From Micromonospora endolithica (GTDB lineage Bacteria; Actinomycetota; Actinomycetes; Mycobacteriales; Micromonosporaceae): 64,000 nucleotides of DNA. The translations under genes and the position numbers were made by a program. The stretch is from NCBI RefSeq assembly GCF_003626595.1, contig NZ_RBAK01000005.1, forward strand, positions 62,001 to 126,000, given 5' to 3'. The notes under the pieces are model-generated. The model saw only the letters and a list, made by a program, of their open reading frames with translations, had not been told where the DNA came from and searched no databases. Positions 24,934 through 33,131 of this stretch are shown here, in pieces. Numbering within the stretch: position 1 is the first letter of the stretch; every line of letters begins with the position of its first letter.

Positions 24934-25734
24934 ATGGGTCAGGTGACAGCGGTCATGCCGGGGCGCGAGGTCGCCGTCGCACCGCTTGCCCCGGTGACGG
25001 CCGCCCTCCGCCACATGTTCGGCACCGACGCCCTGCCCGGCCTCGCGCCCGGCCTGCTGGTGACCGACGAGTTCGGCTGGTCGCCGGCCACCACGCTGAT
25101 CGACGGCACCCGACTGCCCGAGTTCCTGCGCGCCGCCTCCGTGCGCTGGGGCGGCACCCCGCACGCCTGTGCGGCACTGGCCTGGAAGTCGTACAGCTAC
25201 TGGACGGCGCTCCCGGTCGTGCTCGGCTGGGCGTCGGCGCGCCGGGTGCCGCTGCTCGACCCGGCCGACGTCCTGATCCACTTCGAGGACCACCGGCAAC
25301 TGCTCACCATGGGCCTGCGCCGCTCGACCACGGTCGCGGTGCTGCCGAGTGACCCGCTGGCCCTCTCCGGGCTGCCCGAGGTGCGGGTGGTCGCCGACGA
25401 GGCGGAGCTGCTGGCCGCACTGCGCACCTCGCTCCTCGACGCCCATCTGGCCCCGATGGTCGCCGCGATCCAGGCCGAGGTGCGGATCGGCGCGCGTACG
25501 CTGCTCGGCTCGGTGGCCTCCGGCATCGCGCACGGCGTCCTGCGGGCCGCCGACGGCCTGCCGGGCTCCTCGGTCGACACGATCGACACGTTGCTCGGCG
25601 CCCTCGACCTGGCCGACCTGATCGAACTGGTGCCCGGCCCGGCCGGCGAGCCGACCGTGCAGCGGCGCACCTGCTGCCTCGCGTTCACCCTGCCCAAGCC
25701 CAAGATCTGCCAGGGCTGCTGCGTCCGGTCCTGA
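24934..25734 (+). CDS. FhuF-like ferric-siderophore reductase ([2Fe-2S] protein)
   Basis: A 266-residue cytosolic protein. The body resembles IucA/FhuF-type siderophore reductases (RHMFGTDALPGLAPGLLVTD, ARTLLGSVASGIAHGVLRAA). The C-terminus has the Cys-Cys-x10-Cys-x2-Cys iron-sulfur motif of FhuF (RRTCCLAFTLPKPKICQGCC). The family reduces Fe3+ bound to hydroxamate siderophores, releasing iron inside the cell. An iron box directly upstream supports repression by IdeR/DtxR when iron is sufficient. No siderophore biosynthesis or transporter genes flank it, so it probably serves uptake systems encoded elsewhere. The start could also be GTG 24943 or ATG 24955; only a few residues differ. Confidence 0.86.
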   Translation: MGQVTAVMPGREVAVAPLAPVTAALRHMFGTDALPGLAPGLLVTDEFGWSPATTLIDGTRLPEFLRAASVRWGGTPHACAALAWKSYSYWTALPVVLGWASARRVPLLDPADVLIHFEDHRQLLTMGLRRSTTVAVLPSDPLALSGLPEVRVVADEAELLAALRTSLLDAHLAPMVAAIQAEVRIGARTLLGSVASGIAHGVLRAADGLPGSSVDTIDTLLGALDLADLIELVPGPAGEPTVQRRTCCLAFTLPKPKICQGCCVRS

Positions 25735-25758
25735 ACGTCCAGCGGTGCGTCCGGGGGC

Positions 25759-27570
25759 TCAGTCGGTGAGCGGACGGACGTCCCAGAGCCAGACACCCCC
25801 GGTGTACGTGGGGCGGATCCCGGTCAACTCGGTCATCCCCCGGCGCAGCGCGTCGGCGTGTGCGGGCGTGCCGAGCACCACCGCACCGGCCCGCCAGTAC
25901 CGGAGGTCGTCCACCGCGTCGACCCGCGCCTGCGGGGTGATCGGCGGGACCGCACCCGTACGCCGGATCTCGGCGAAGAATGCGCTGGTCGGACGCGGTG
26001 GGGCGGTGAAGAGCGCGACCCGGTCCCGGCCCGGCCGGGTGTCCGGGCCGAGGAAGTAGCCACGGGCGATCGGCATCGCCAGCCCGGTGTCGGCCGACCA
26101 GCGCAGCGGGTCGGCGTAGTGGGTGTCCGGCAGTGGCAGGGTCACCACACTGCGCCCGCCGGCCGTGTACGGGCGCCAGGCGCCGGAGGTGACGAAGTCC
26201 GGCGTCGGGTCGAGGCGGACCGCGGGCAGCGGGGTGGGCAGCAGGGGCACCAGCGCCATCGCCAGCACGGTGACCGTGGCGAAGCGGATCTGCCGGCGCG
26301 CCCCTGGGTTCTGGTCGGCGAGCCGGCGCGCCCGTTCCGCCGCGTACGCCAGGAGCAAACCCACCACCGGGGTGATCGCCAACGCCCACCGCGTCGGCAC
26401 CACCGAGTGCAGCACCGGCAGGTCCTCCAGTAGGGCCCAGGGCGCTCCGATGCCGGTGCCGCGACCGTTCAGCTGGATCTCCCGACCGAGCGAGAGCACC
26501 GCGAAGAGCAGCCCGACGGCGGCCAGCCCACGGACGACGGCGTCCCGCCGCAGCCACCAGACCAGCGCCACCACGAGCACCACCAGCGGCCAGCCGAAGA
26601 ACGCGTTCTCCTCGGTGGGGTTCTTCGCCAGGCCGCGCGCGCCGCGCTCGTCGCCGGCGAGCGACTCCCGGGAGTACGCCACGAACGACGCCAGGTCGGT
26701 CGAGTAGCCCCGGATCAGCCGGGACAGCCCGGAGTAGGCGCCGGGGCCGAAGAACTGGACGTACAGCGGGTACGCGAGCAGGACCAGCGACACCCCGGCG
26801 GCGACGGCCAGTCCGGCGAGGAAGGTCCTCCTCCGGTCGCGGAGTTCCGGCCGGCCCAGGGCGAGCGCCACGACCACCACGCCGAGACCGATCGCGGTCA
26901 TGAAGAGGATCTCCAGGTTGACGAACGCCTGCCAGACGATCACCAGGGCGAGCAGCACGCCGTTGCGCAGCCAGCGGCCGGGCTCGGCGAGGCGGACGGT
27001 GCGCCAGACGATCAGCGGCACCACGTACTGCGAGACGATGTTCGGGTGCGCGTTGGCGTGCGAGACCATCGCCGGGGCGTACGCGCAGAAGACGGCGCCC
27101 AGCCAGGCGGGCCCCCGACTGCCGACGACCACCCGGGAGAGGACGAAGTACCACGCGGTGGCCGTGGCGATCATTCCGAGGGTCAGAAAGAGCAGAAAGG
27201 ACGCGCGGGGACCGAATGCCAGGGTGATGGGCGTCAGTGGCAATGAAACGGATAATACGGACGTATTCGCCATCAGATTGACGCTGTCCGGAACGTTCAT
27301 CCGGTCAGACCCGAACGGATAGGCGAATTCGGTCACCACCCGGGCGCCATGCGCCATCATCCACTCGAACTGCGACTGGTCGGTCCGGTTGTCCCGCACG
27401 CCGCTGGCGGGGTCCAACCAGAGCCGTGCGGTGATCCAGAAGGCCGGCACGACGAAGCTCAACACCGCGAGCACGTCCCGACGGTCGACGCGTTTTGGCT
27501 GCTCGACGGGCACCCGGGCGGAACCCTCCCGGGACGTACCGGCAGGGCGGTCCGATTCGGGAGTAGTCAT
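25759..27570 (-). CDS. Large integral membrane protein, GT-C-like / DUF family
   Basis: A 603-residue protein from ATG 27570. Another in-frame codon at 27612 would add 14 residues, and neither has a clear ribosome site. It contains about eleven to thirteen hydrophobic segments (for example LAVLSFVVPAFWITARLWLD, ASFLLFLTLGMIATATAWYF, LLFAVLSLGREIQL). A long first extracytoplasmic loop carries a D/N-rich motif (RDNRTDQSQFEWMMAHGA), and the C-terminal domain is soluble (RSVVTLPLPDTHYADPLRWS). This layout resembles polyprenyl-phosphate-dependent GT-C glycosyltransferases and mannosyltransferase-like YfhO proteins. The neighbouring methyltransferase and the later glycosyltransferase genes suggest an envelope glycan role, but no substrate can be named. 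Confidence 0.75.
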   Translation of the reverse strand: MTTPESDRPAGTSREGSARVPVEQPKRVDRRDVLAVLSFVVPAFWITARLWLDPASGVRDNRTDQSQFEWMMAHGARVVTEFAYPFGSDRMNVPDSVNLMANTSVLSVSLPLTPITLAFGPRASFLLFLTLGMIATATAWYFVLSRVVVGSRGPAWLGAVFCAYAPAMVSHANAHPNIVSQYVVPLIVWRTVRLAEPGRWLRNGVLLALVIVWQAFVNLEILFMTAIGLGVVVVALALGRPELRDRRRTFLAGLAVAAGVSLVLLAYPLYVQFFGPGAYSGLSRLIRGYSTDLASFVAYSRESLAGDERGARGLAKNPTEENAFFGWPLVVLVVALVWWLRRDAVVRGLAAVGLLFAVLSLGREIQLNGRGTGIGAPWALLEDLPVLHSVVPTRWALAITPVVGLLLAYAAERARRLADQNPGARRQIRFATVTVLAMALVPLLPTPLPAVRLDPTPDFVTSGAWRPYTAGGRSVVTLPLPDTHYADPLRWSADTGLAMPIARGYFLGPDTRPGRDRVALFTAPPRPTSAFFAEIRRTGAVPPITPQARVDAVDDLRYWRAGAVVLGTPAHADALRRGMTELTGIRPTYTGGVWLWDVRPLTD

Positions 27571-27780
27571 AACGATTCGTAGAGTAGTCAGGCTATGACG
27601 CCGCCGTGACATGTTTCGGGGTACTGGGTACTATGTGCCGGGTTCGCCGACCGCCGATCACGCGCCCACCCCCCGACCGCAATTCGGCCACTCCGGTCCC
27701 CCGATTCTTCGCCGTAACACGCGGATGGTTCACTCTGTCGGTCCAGGCGCGGGTCGAGTCATACCGTGAGGAATCGACGC

Positions 27781-28491
27781 ATGGCAGAAATCACTGGGGA
27801 TCAGCGCGTGCAGTCCGAGGTGCTGGAGGGCCTCGCGACGGCGGTCAACCACCGGCGCTGGTTCGTCGAACTCGCCCTGCCCTACCTCGGCGACGACCCG
27901 ATCGAGATCGGCAGCGGCCTCGGTGACTACGCGCTCGAGTGGGCCGATCACCTGCCCCGCTTCACCGCCACCGAGGCGGACCCGGACCGGCTGGTCTCGC
28001 TGAAGGAGCGGCTGTCCGAGAAGCCCGGCATCGAGGTACGGCAGATGCTCCTGCCGCACTCCGAGCGGGGTGACTACAGCGCGGCCGTGTCGTACAACGT
28101 GCTGGAGCACATCGAGGACCACGTGGGCGCGCTGCGCAGCATGCGCGAGCTGGTCCGGCCGGGCGGTGCGGTGATCATCATCGTGCCGGCGTTCATGTTC
28201 GCGATGAGCCCGGCGGACGTCGCCACCGGGCACGTACGCCGCTACACGAAGAAGACCCTGGGCGATGCCATGACCGAGGCCGGGCTCACCGTGGAGAAGA
28301 TCCACTACGCCAACGCGCTCGGCCTGATCGGCTACTTCATGGCCACGAAGGTCTTTCGGCTGATGCCGAAGGAGGGCCCGATGGTGAAGGTCTACGACAC
28401 CCTCGTCCTGCCCGCTACCAAGGCCGCCGAGCAGATCGCCCGCCCCCCGTTCGGCCAGTCCGTCTTCGCCGTGGCCCGCGTCCCCGCCTGA
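27781..28491 (+). CDS. Class I SAM-dependent methyltransferase
   Basis: A 236-residue protein from ATG 27781 (GAGGA 8 bases upstream). Motif I is DDPIEIGSGLGDYALEW, the acidic end of strand 2 is FTATEADPDRL, and AAVSYNVLEHIEDHVGALRS with MRELVRPGGAVIIIVPA follow. All are typical of Methyltransf_11/25-type enzymes that methylate small molecules or lipid-linked intermediates. The C-terminal hydrophobic segment (YANALGLIGYFMATKVFRLM) is seen in family members that act near the membrane. It is divergent from the membrane protein gene, with a shared 210-base control region. The substrate is unknown, and a sugar- or lipid-related acceptor is possible from context. Confidence 0.85.
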   Translation: MAEITGDQRVQSEVLEGLATAVNHRRWFVELALPYLGDDPIEIGSGLGDYALEWADHLPRFTATEADPDRLVSLKERLSEKPGIEVRQMLLPHSERGDYSAAVSYNVLEHIEDHVGALRSMRELVRPGGAVIIIVPAFMFAMSPADVATGHVRRYTKKTLGDAMTEAGLTVEKIHYANALGLIGYFMATKVFRLMPKEGPMVKVYDTLVLPATKAAEQIARPPFGQSVFAVARVPA

Positions 28492-28537
28492 CCCCGCCCC
28501 GCCCCCGCCCCCGTTTACGCCCCGTTTCCGCCCCGTT

Positions 28538-28592
28538 GATCATGGGGTTGACGGGTGAGTTGATCTCCAAACCACCCGTCAACCCCATGATC
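28538..28592. terminator. Palindromic intergenic element, likely bidirectional terminator
   Basis: A perfect 20-bp inverted repeat (28538-28557 with 28573-28592, arm GATCATGGGGTTGACGGGTG) around a 15-base loop. It lies between the convergent methyltransferase (stop 28491) and PEBP (stop 28614) genes. It has no U-tract, so it may end transcription as a stem alone or be a member of an intergenic repeat family. Confidence 0.75.
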
Positions 28593-28613
28593 GACACGGA
28601 TCTGCCGGCCGGA

Positions 28614-29147
28614 CTACTCCTTGAGCTGGTAGGTGGGGCGGATGACCGCGCGGGCGAGGGTGTGGAAGGTCAGGTTGAAGCCGACGTACGCCGGGCTGGC
28701 GTCGGGCGTGACGTCCAGGGTCGCCACGTCCAGGGCGTGCACCGCGAAGACGTAACGGTGCGGGCGGTCGCCGGGCGGCGGAGCCGCACCGCCGTACCCG
28801 TCGCTGCCGTAGTCGTTGCGGACCGTGAAGCCACCGGCCAGGTCGTCGCCGGAAGCGCCGCGCGGCAGTCGTGTCACCCCCGCGGGCAGGTTGACCAACG
28901 CCCAGTGCCAGAAGCCGCTGCCGGTCGGCGCGTCCGGGTCGAAGCAGGTCACCGCGAAGCCCTTGGTGTCCGCCGGGAAGTCCGACCAGTGCAGCTCCGG
29001 CGAGACGTTGTCGCCACCGACGCTGTCGTGGGCGTACGCGGCGTCCATCGGCTCGCCGTTCTGCACGTCGTCGCTGGCCAGGGTGAACGCCGGGACGGTC
29101 GGCAGCAGCTCGTACGGGTCCGGGGCGATCGGTCGTTCCAGGGTCAT
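28614..29147 (-). CDS. YbhB/YbcL family PEBP (Raf kinase inhibitor-like) protein
   Basis: A 177-residue protein from ATG 29147 with an AAGGA site upstream; the frame extends further upstream but without family similarity. The phosphatidylethanolamine-binding protein fold is indicated by NVSPELHWSDFPADTKGFAV, CFDPDAPTGSGFWHWALVNL, GFTVRNDYGSDGYGGAAPPP and HRYVFAVHALD. The conserved ligand pocket DPDAP...HW and GxxPP are present. Bacterial members are small cytosolic or periplasmic proteins of uncertain role, proposed to bind phosphorylated ligands or inhibit kinases. No signal peptide is seen. Confidence 0.93.
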   Translation of the reverse strand: MTLERPIAPDPYELLPTVPAFTLASDDVQNGEPMDAAYAHDSVGGDNVSPELHWSDFPADTKGFAVTCFDPDAPTGSGFWHWALVNLPAGVTRLPRGASGDDLAGGFTVRNDYGSDGYGGAAPPPGDRPHRYVFAVHALDVATLDVTPDASPAYVGFNLTFHTLARAVIRPTYQLKE

Positions 29148-29287
29148 CGGGACGGGTCCTTCCGGTGCGGGCGAATGGTCCTGCGACCCCTTCTTACCCC
29201 GCCGGACCCCGGGACCGAACGAGGAACCCCGGTCGTGCCCTGCGGACTCGACCGTACGGGGCCACAATCGCCCCGGAGGTGATCCAC

Positions 29288-29713
29288 GTGGTCGACCGGA
29301 ACAACGTCCCCGTGCTGCGTCAGGTGGTCCTCGACTGCACCGACGCCAGATCGTTGGCCGAGTTCTACCGCTCGCTGCTGGGCCTCAGCTACCGGGACGG
29401 TGACGAGCCGCCCCCGGCGGGCGAGCCGGACGAGCACGGATGCGACTGGCTGGTGCTGCGGACCGAGGCCGGCGCCCAGCTGGCCTTCCAGCAGGTCGAC
29501 GCCCTGCCCGAGGCGACCTGGCCGGACGGCCCGGTGCCCCAGCAGATGCACCTGGACCTGACCGTCGGGTCGGTGGCGGACCTGCGGGTGCAGCACGAAC
29601 GGGTCCTGCGCCTCGGCGGCCGGCTGCTGCGCGACGAGATCGACGACCCCGACGAGCCGCTCCGCGTGTACGCCGATCCGGCCGGGCACCCGTTCTGCGT
29701 CTTCGTCGGCTGA
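29288..29713 (+). CDS. VOC superfamily (glyoxalase/bleomycin-resistance-like) protein
   Basis: A 141-residue protein. GTG 29288 is chosen because GGAGGTG sits 7 bases upstream. It has the two beta-alpha-beta-beta-beta halves of a VOC monomer: VVLDCTDARSLAEFYRSLLG with WLVLRTEAGAQLAFQQVD, and MHLDLTVGSVADLRVQHERV with VYADPAGHPFCVFVG. The metal-ligand pattern of true glyoxalases is only partial, so the reaction (isomerase, dioxygenase or drug binding) cannot be assigned. It is a single-gene unit just upstream of a tRNA-Ser gene on the other strand. Confidence 0.88.
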   Translation: MVDRNNVPVLRQVVLDCTDARSLAEFYRSLLGLSYRDGDEPPPAGEPDEHGCDWLVLRTEAGAQLAFQQVDALPEATWPDGPVPQQMHLDLTVGSVADLRVQHERVLRLGGRLLRDEIDDPDEPLRVYADPAGHPFCVFVG

Positions 29714-29762
29714 CCAGTCTTCGTCGGCTGACCAGCGGTCACCGACGCGTCGTCGACGGAAG

Positions 29763-29849
29763 CGGAGGGTGTGGGATTCGAACCCACGAAGACATCGCTG
29801 CCTTACCGGTTTTCAAGACCAGCGCCATCGGCCACTAGGCGAACCCTCC
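29763..29849 (-). tRNA. tRNA-Ser (anticodon TGA)
   Basis: An 87-base class II tRNA on the minus strand. The acceptor GGAGGGT pairs with ACCCTCC, the anticodon stem CTGGT/ACCGG has loop CTTGAAA (anticodon TGA), a long variable arm follows, and the T-arm has GGGTTCGAATCCC. It decodes UCA/UCG-type serine codons. CCA is not encoded. Confidence 0.97.
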
Positions 29850-30009
29850 CGGCCCGCGCGCCCCGAGGGGTACGCGGCCGTGCCTAGTCTGCCATGACGA
29901 GCGGTCGGGCGAGCGGGCACCGCTGGGTCGACGGCGCTCCACAGTGGTGTCCGGCGGTGGATTCCCGGGCCGGGCGTGGGGCGGCCGGCCGTTGGGGTAG
30001 ACAGGAACC

Positions 30010-30987
30010 ATGCGCGCGATCACGATCCCGGAGCCTGGCGGACCCGACGCACTGGTGTGGGCCGAGGTGCCCGACCCGGAGCCCGGCCCCGGCGAGGTGG
30101 TCCTCGACGTGCGGGCCAGCGCGGTGAACCGGGCGGACCTGCTGCAACGGCAGGGGCTCTACCCGCCGCCGCCGGGCGCGCCCGCGTACCCCGGGCTGGA
30201 GTGCTCGGGGGTGGTCGGCGCGGTCGGGGCCGGCGTGACCGGTTGGGAGGTCGGCCAGGAGGTCTGCGCGCTGCTGGCCGGCGGCGGGTACGCGGAGCGG
30301 GTCGCGGTCCCGGCCGGGCAGCTGCTGCCGGTGCCGGCGGGCGTCGACGTGGTCGACGCCGCGGCGCTGCCGGAGGTGGCCTGCACGGTCTGGTCGAACG
30401 TGGTCCACCTGGCCCGGCTGGCGTCCGGCGAGACGCTGCTGGTGCACGGCGGCGGCAGCGGGATCGGCACGTTCGCGGTGCAGCTCGGCGCGGCGCTGGG
30501 CGCGACCGTGGTGGCGACCGCCCGTGGCGTGAAGCACGAGCGGCTGCGCGAGCTGGGTGCGGCGCACGCGGTCGACTACCGGGAGCAGGACTTCGTCGAG
30601 GAGGTCCGGACGGTCACCGGCGGCCGGGGCGCGGACGTGATCCTGGACATCATGGGCGCGTCGTACCTGTCCCGGAACGTGGCTGCCCTCGCCGACGGCG
30701 GCCGGCTGGTGGTGATCGGCATGCAGGGTGGGCGCAAGGCGGAGCTGGACCTGGGCGCGCTGCTGGCCAAGCGGGGTTCGGTGGCGGCGACGGCGCTGCG
30801 GTCCCGGCCGGCGGAGCAGAAGGCGGAGATCGTCCGGGGGGTACGCGAGCAGGTGTGGCCCCTGGTCGAGGCGGGCCGGGTCCGGCCGATCGTGGACCGG
30901 CGGCTGCCGATGAGCGAGGCCGCCGAGGCGCACCGCCTGGTCGAGTCGAACGACCACGTGGGGAAGGTGCTGCTGACGACCGGCTGA
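30010..30987 (+). CDS. NAD(P)H-quinone oxidoreductase, PIG3-like medium-chain reductase
   Basis: A 325-residue zinc-free MDR protein. The N-terminal GroES-like domain carries ASAVNRADLLQRQGLYPPPP and YPGLECSGVVGAVG. The Rossmann domain has LLVHGGGSGIGTFAVQLGAA in place of the alcohol-dehydrogenase zinc ligands, then ADVILDIMGASYLSRNVAAL and GRLVVIGMQGGRKAELDL. The RQG-YPPPPGAP element is characteristic of the PIG3/TP53I3-like quinone reductases, which reduce quinones with NADPH. Its stop is 1 base from the stop of soxR on the opposite strand. Quinone reductases are known targets of SoxR in actinomycetes, so a shared redox-stress role is plausible, although its own promoter has no obvious SoxR box. 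Confidence 0.92.
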   Translation: MRAITIPEPGGPDALVWAEVPDPEPGPGEVVLDVRASAVNRADLLQRQGLYPPPPGAPAYPGLECSGVVGAVGAGVTGWEVGQEVCALLAGGGYAERVAVPAGQLLPVPAGVDVVDAAALPEVACTVWSNVVHLARLASGETLLVHGGGSGIGTFAVQLGAALGATVVATARGVKHERLRELGAAHAVDYREQDFVEEVRTVTGGRGADVILDIMGASYLSRNVAALADGGRLVVIGMQGGRKAELDLGALLAKRGSVAATALRSRPAEQKAEIVRGVREQVWPLVEAGRVRPIVDRRLPMSEAAEAHRLVESNDHVGKVLLTTG

Positions 30988-30988
30988 G

Positions 30989-31441
30989 CTACGGGGTGGC
31001 CGGCGGTGCGGGCAGCAGCAGGCGGGCGCCGGGGCCGTCGCCGGCCAGCGAGTCGCCGGGGTTGTTGAGGGTGCAGCGCCGCAGCGACAGGCAGCCGCAG
31101 CCGATGCAGCCGTCGAGGTCGTCGCGGAGCTTGCCGAGCAGCCGGATCTTCTCGTCCAACCGGTCCCGCCACGACCGGGACAGTCGTGCCCAGTCCTCGG
31201 CGCTCGGCGTACGCGACGCGGGCAGCGAGTCCAGGGCCGCCCGGATCTCCTCCAGGGACACCCCGACCTGCTGGGAGATCCGGATGAACGCCACCCGGCG
31301 CAGCTCGCCCCGCGCGTACCGGCGCTGGTTGCCGCCGGTCCGTTCGGCCCGGATCAGCCCGAGCCGCTCGTAGTAGCGCAGCGCCGAGGGGGCCACCCCG
31401 CTGCGCTCGGCGAGCTGCCCGATGGTGAGTGCTTCGTGCAT
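30989..31441 (-). CDS. soxR: Redox-sensitive MerR-family activator SoxR
   Basis: A 150-residue protein from ATG 31441; an upstream in-frame start would run through the operator. The N-terminal MerR winged helix reads LTIGQLAERSGVAPSALRYY and ERLGLIRAERTGGNQRRYAR. A dimerisation helix follows, and then the [2Fe-2S] cluster motif CIGCGCLSLRRC, the hallmark of SoxR. The regulator is activated when redox-cycling compounds oxidise its cluster. In actinomycetes it responds to endogenous pigments/antibiotics and controls small regulons (quinone reductases, monooxygenases, exporters). It is divergent from the split transketolase genes, with a 46-base gap containing a palindrome. Confidence 0.95.
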   Translation of the reverse strand: MHEALTIGQLAERSGVAPSALRYYERLGLIRAERTGGNQRRYARGELRRVAFIRISQQVGVSLEEIRAALDSLPASRTPSAEDWARLSRSWRDRLDEKIRLLGKLRDDLDGCIGCGCLSLRRCTLNNPGDSLAGDGPGARLLLPAPPATP

Positions 31442-31453
31442 CACGTGCCCTTG

Positions 31454-31473
31454 AGTTGAAGTTCGCTTCAACT
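31454..31473. promoter_or_regulatory. Inverted repeat in the soxR-transketolase divergent promoter, putative SoxR operator
   Basis: AGTTGAAG (31454-31461) and CTTCAACT (31466-31473) form an 8-bp inverted repeat around TTCG. It lies in the only 46 bases separating the soxR start (31441) and the transketolase start (31488). A symmetric element here fits a MerR-type regulator bound within a promoter. Whether it is a true SoxR box is inferred. Confidence 0.7.
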
Positions 31474-31487
31474 TGCACGCTAGCGGA

Positions 31488-32183
31488 ATGACGACGACCG
31501 CCGCCACCACGGCCACGCCGCCGGTGGACCCCCTGCTGGAGCGGGTCCGCGCCGGCCGCGAGTTCGGCCCGAACGTCCACTCGACCCTCGACGTGCTCCA
31601 GGTCCTCTACGACCGGATCCTGCGGATCACCCCGACGACCGTCGACGACCCCGACCGGGACCGGTTCCTGCTCTCCAAGGGGCACGCCGTCGCCGGGTAC
31701 TGGGCGGTGCTCGCCGCCCGCGGCTTCATCCCCGCCGACTGGCTGGACGACCAGGGCGGGCCGGCCAGCCGGCTCGGCGACCACCCCGACCGGCTGCTGG
31801 TCCCCGGCGTGGAGATCGGCTCCGGTTCGCTCGGCCACGGCCTGGGACTGGGCGTGGGCACCGCGCTCGGGCTGCGGGCCCAGGGCCTGACGGACCCCCG
31901 GGTGTACGTCCTCCTCGGCGACGCCGAACTGGACGAGGGCTCCAACCACGAGGCGATCGCGTACGCCGGCGCCACCGGCCTGGCCAGCCTGACCGCGATC
32001 GTGGTGGACAACTCGTCGGCCACCCACGGCTGGCCGGGCGGGATCGCGACCCGGTTCACCGTGAACGGGTGGACCGCCGCCACCGTCGACGGGCGCGATC
32101 ACGACGCCCTGCACACCGCCCTCACCGGGCAGGACGAGCACCGGCCGCACGTCGTCGTCGCGGTCGTCGAGAGCGGGGAGTGA
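31488..32183 (+). CDS. Transketolase, N-terminal (thiamine-diphosphate-binding) subunit
   Basis: A 231-residue protein from ATG 31488, with no clear ribosome site and possibly leaderless. It has the N-terminal half of a split transketolase: DRFLLSKGHAVAGYWAVLAA, GSLGHGLGLGVGTALGL and the ThDP/Mg2+ motif (GDAELDEGSNHEAIAYAG, then VVDNSS). With the next gene it would form the full enzyme that moves two-carbon units between sugar phosphates. Split transketolases often act in secondary or aromatic-sugar pathways rather than the main pentose pathway. The promoter overlaps a palindrome next to soxR, so the pair may respond to redox stress, consistent with a need for NADPH. Confidence 0.92.
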   Translation: MTTTAATTATPPVDPLLERVRAGREFGPNVHSTLDVLQVLYDRILRITPTTVDDPDRDRFLLSKGHAVAGYWAVLAARGFIPADWLDDQGGPASRLGDHPDRLLVPGVEIGSGSLGHGLGLGVGTALGLRAQGLTDPRVYVLLGDAELDEGSNHEAIAYAGATGLASLTAIVVDNSSATHGWPGGIATRFTVNGWTAATVDGRDHDALHTALTGQDEHRPHVVVAVVESGE

Positions 32184-32185
32184 CC

Positions 32186-33079
32186 GTGCGGGACACGTTC
32201 GTCGACACCACCACCGACCTGCTGGCCGAGGATCCGCGTACCGCCCTCGTGCTGGCGGACATCTCCGCCGACGCGTTCGCCCCGGCCGCCCGCCGGCACC
32301 CCGACCGGGTGCTCAACGTCGGCATCCGGGAGCAGCTGATGATCGGGGTGGCTGGCGGGCTGGCGTTGACCGGCCTGCGACCGGTCGTGCACAGCTACGC
32401 GCCGTTCCTCGTCGAGCGGGCGTACGAGCAGATCAAGCTCGACCTGGACCACCAGGGCGTGGGGGCGGTGCTGGTCAGCGTGGGCGCCTCCTACGACCGG
32501 GCGGCGGCCGGTCGCACGCACCTCTGCCCCGCCGACGTCTCGCTGATCGACACCCTGCACGGGTGGACGGTGCGCGTCCCGGGTCATCCGGCGGAGGTGC
32601 CGGCACTGCTGCGTACGGCGGTGGACGGCGACGGGTCCGCGTACCTGCGGCTCTCCACCCTGCGCAACGACGTGCCGCACGGCGGCGACGGCGCTCTCGT
32701 GGTGGTGCGCGACGCCGGGCCGGGAACGCCGCTGCTGGTGGCGGTCGGTCCGACGCTGGACGCGGCGTTGGCCGCGGTGGCCGACCTTCCGGTGACGGTG
32801 GCGTACACCAACCGACCCCGACCGTTCGACACCGCCGGCCTGCGGGCGCTGGCCGGCGAGGCGGTGATTCTGGTCGAGCCCTACCTGGCGGGGACCTCGA
32901 CCCGGGTGCTGTCGGCGGCGTTGGCCGACCGCCCGCACCGGCTGCTGGCGCTCGGCGTGGGGCGGGAGGACCTGCGGCGGTACGGCACGGCCGACGACCA
33001 CACCCGCTGGCACGGGCTGGACCCGGCCGGGGTGCGGCGCTCGGTGGTCGGTTTCCTGCGACCGGCCCCGGTGGGCTGA
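32186..33079 (+). CDS. Transketolase, C-terminal (pyrimidine-binding) subunit
   Basis: A 297-residue protein. GTG 32186 is preferred because GGGGAG ends 5 bases before it; GTG 32180 overlaps the upstream stop and would add two residues. Features are the catalytic Glu in NVGIREQLMIGVAGGLAL, the SYAPFLVERAYEQIKLDLDH segment, GASYDRAAAGRTHLCPADVS with the His of this half, and a C-terminal transketolase domain (LLVAVGPTLDAALAAVADLP). It starts just after the N-terminal subunit, so the two halves are expressed together and should assemble in equal amounts. Confidence 0.92.
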   Translation: MRDTFVDTTTDLLAEDPRTALVLADISADAFAPAARRHPDRVLNVGIREQLMIGVAGGLALTGLRPVVHSYAPFLVERAYEQIKLDLDHQGVGAVLVSVGASYDRAAAGRTHLCPADVSLIDTLHGWTVRVPGHPAEVPALLRTAVDGDGSAYLRLSTLRNDVPHGGDGALVVVRDAGPGTPLLVAVGPTLDAALAAVADLPVTVAYTNRPRPFDTAGLRALAGEAVILVEPYLAGTSTRVLSAALADRPHRLLALGVGREDLRRYGTADDHTRWHGLDPAGVRRSVVGFLRPAPVG

Positions 33080-33131
33080 CCGCCGGCGGGGCGGGTGGCG
33101 CGGCCGGCGCCTGGTCGACCGGGGCGGAGGG

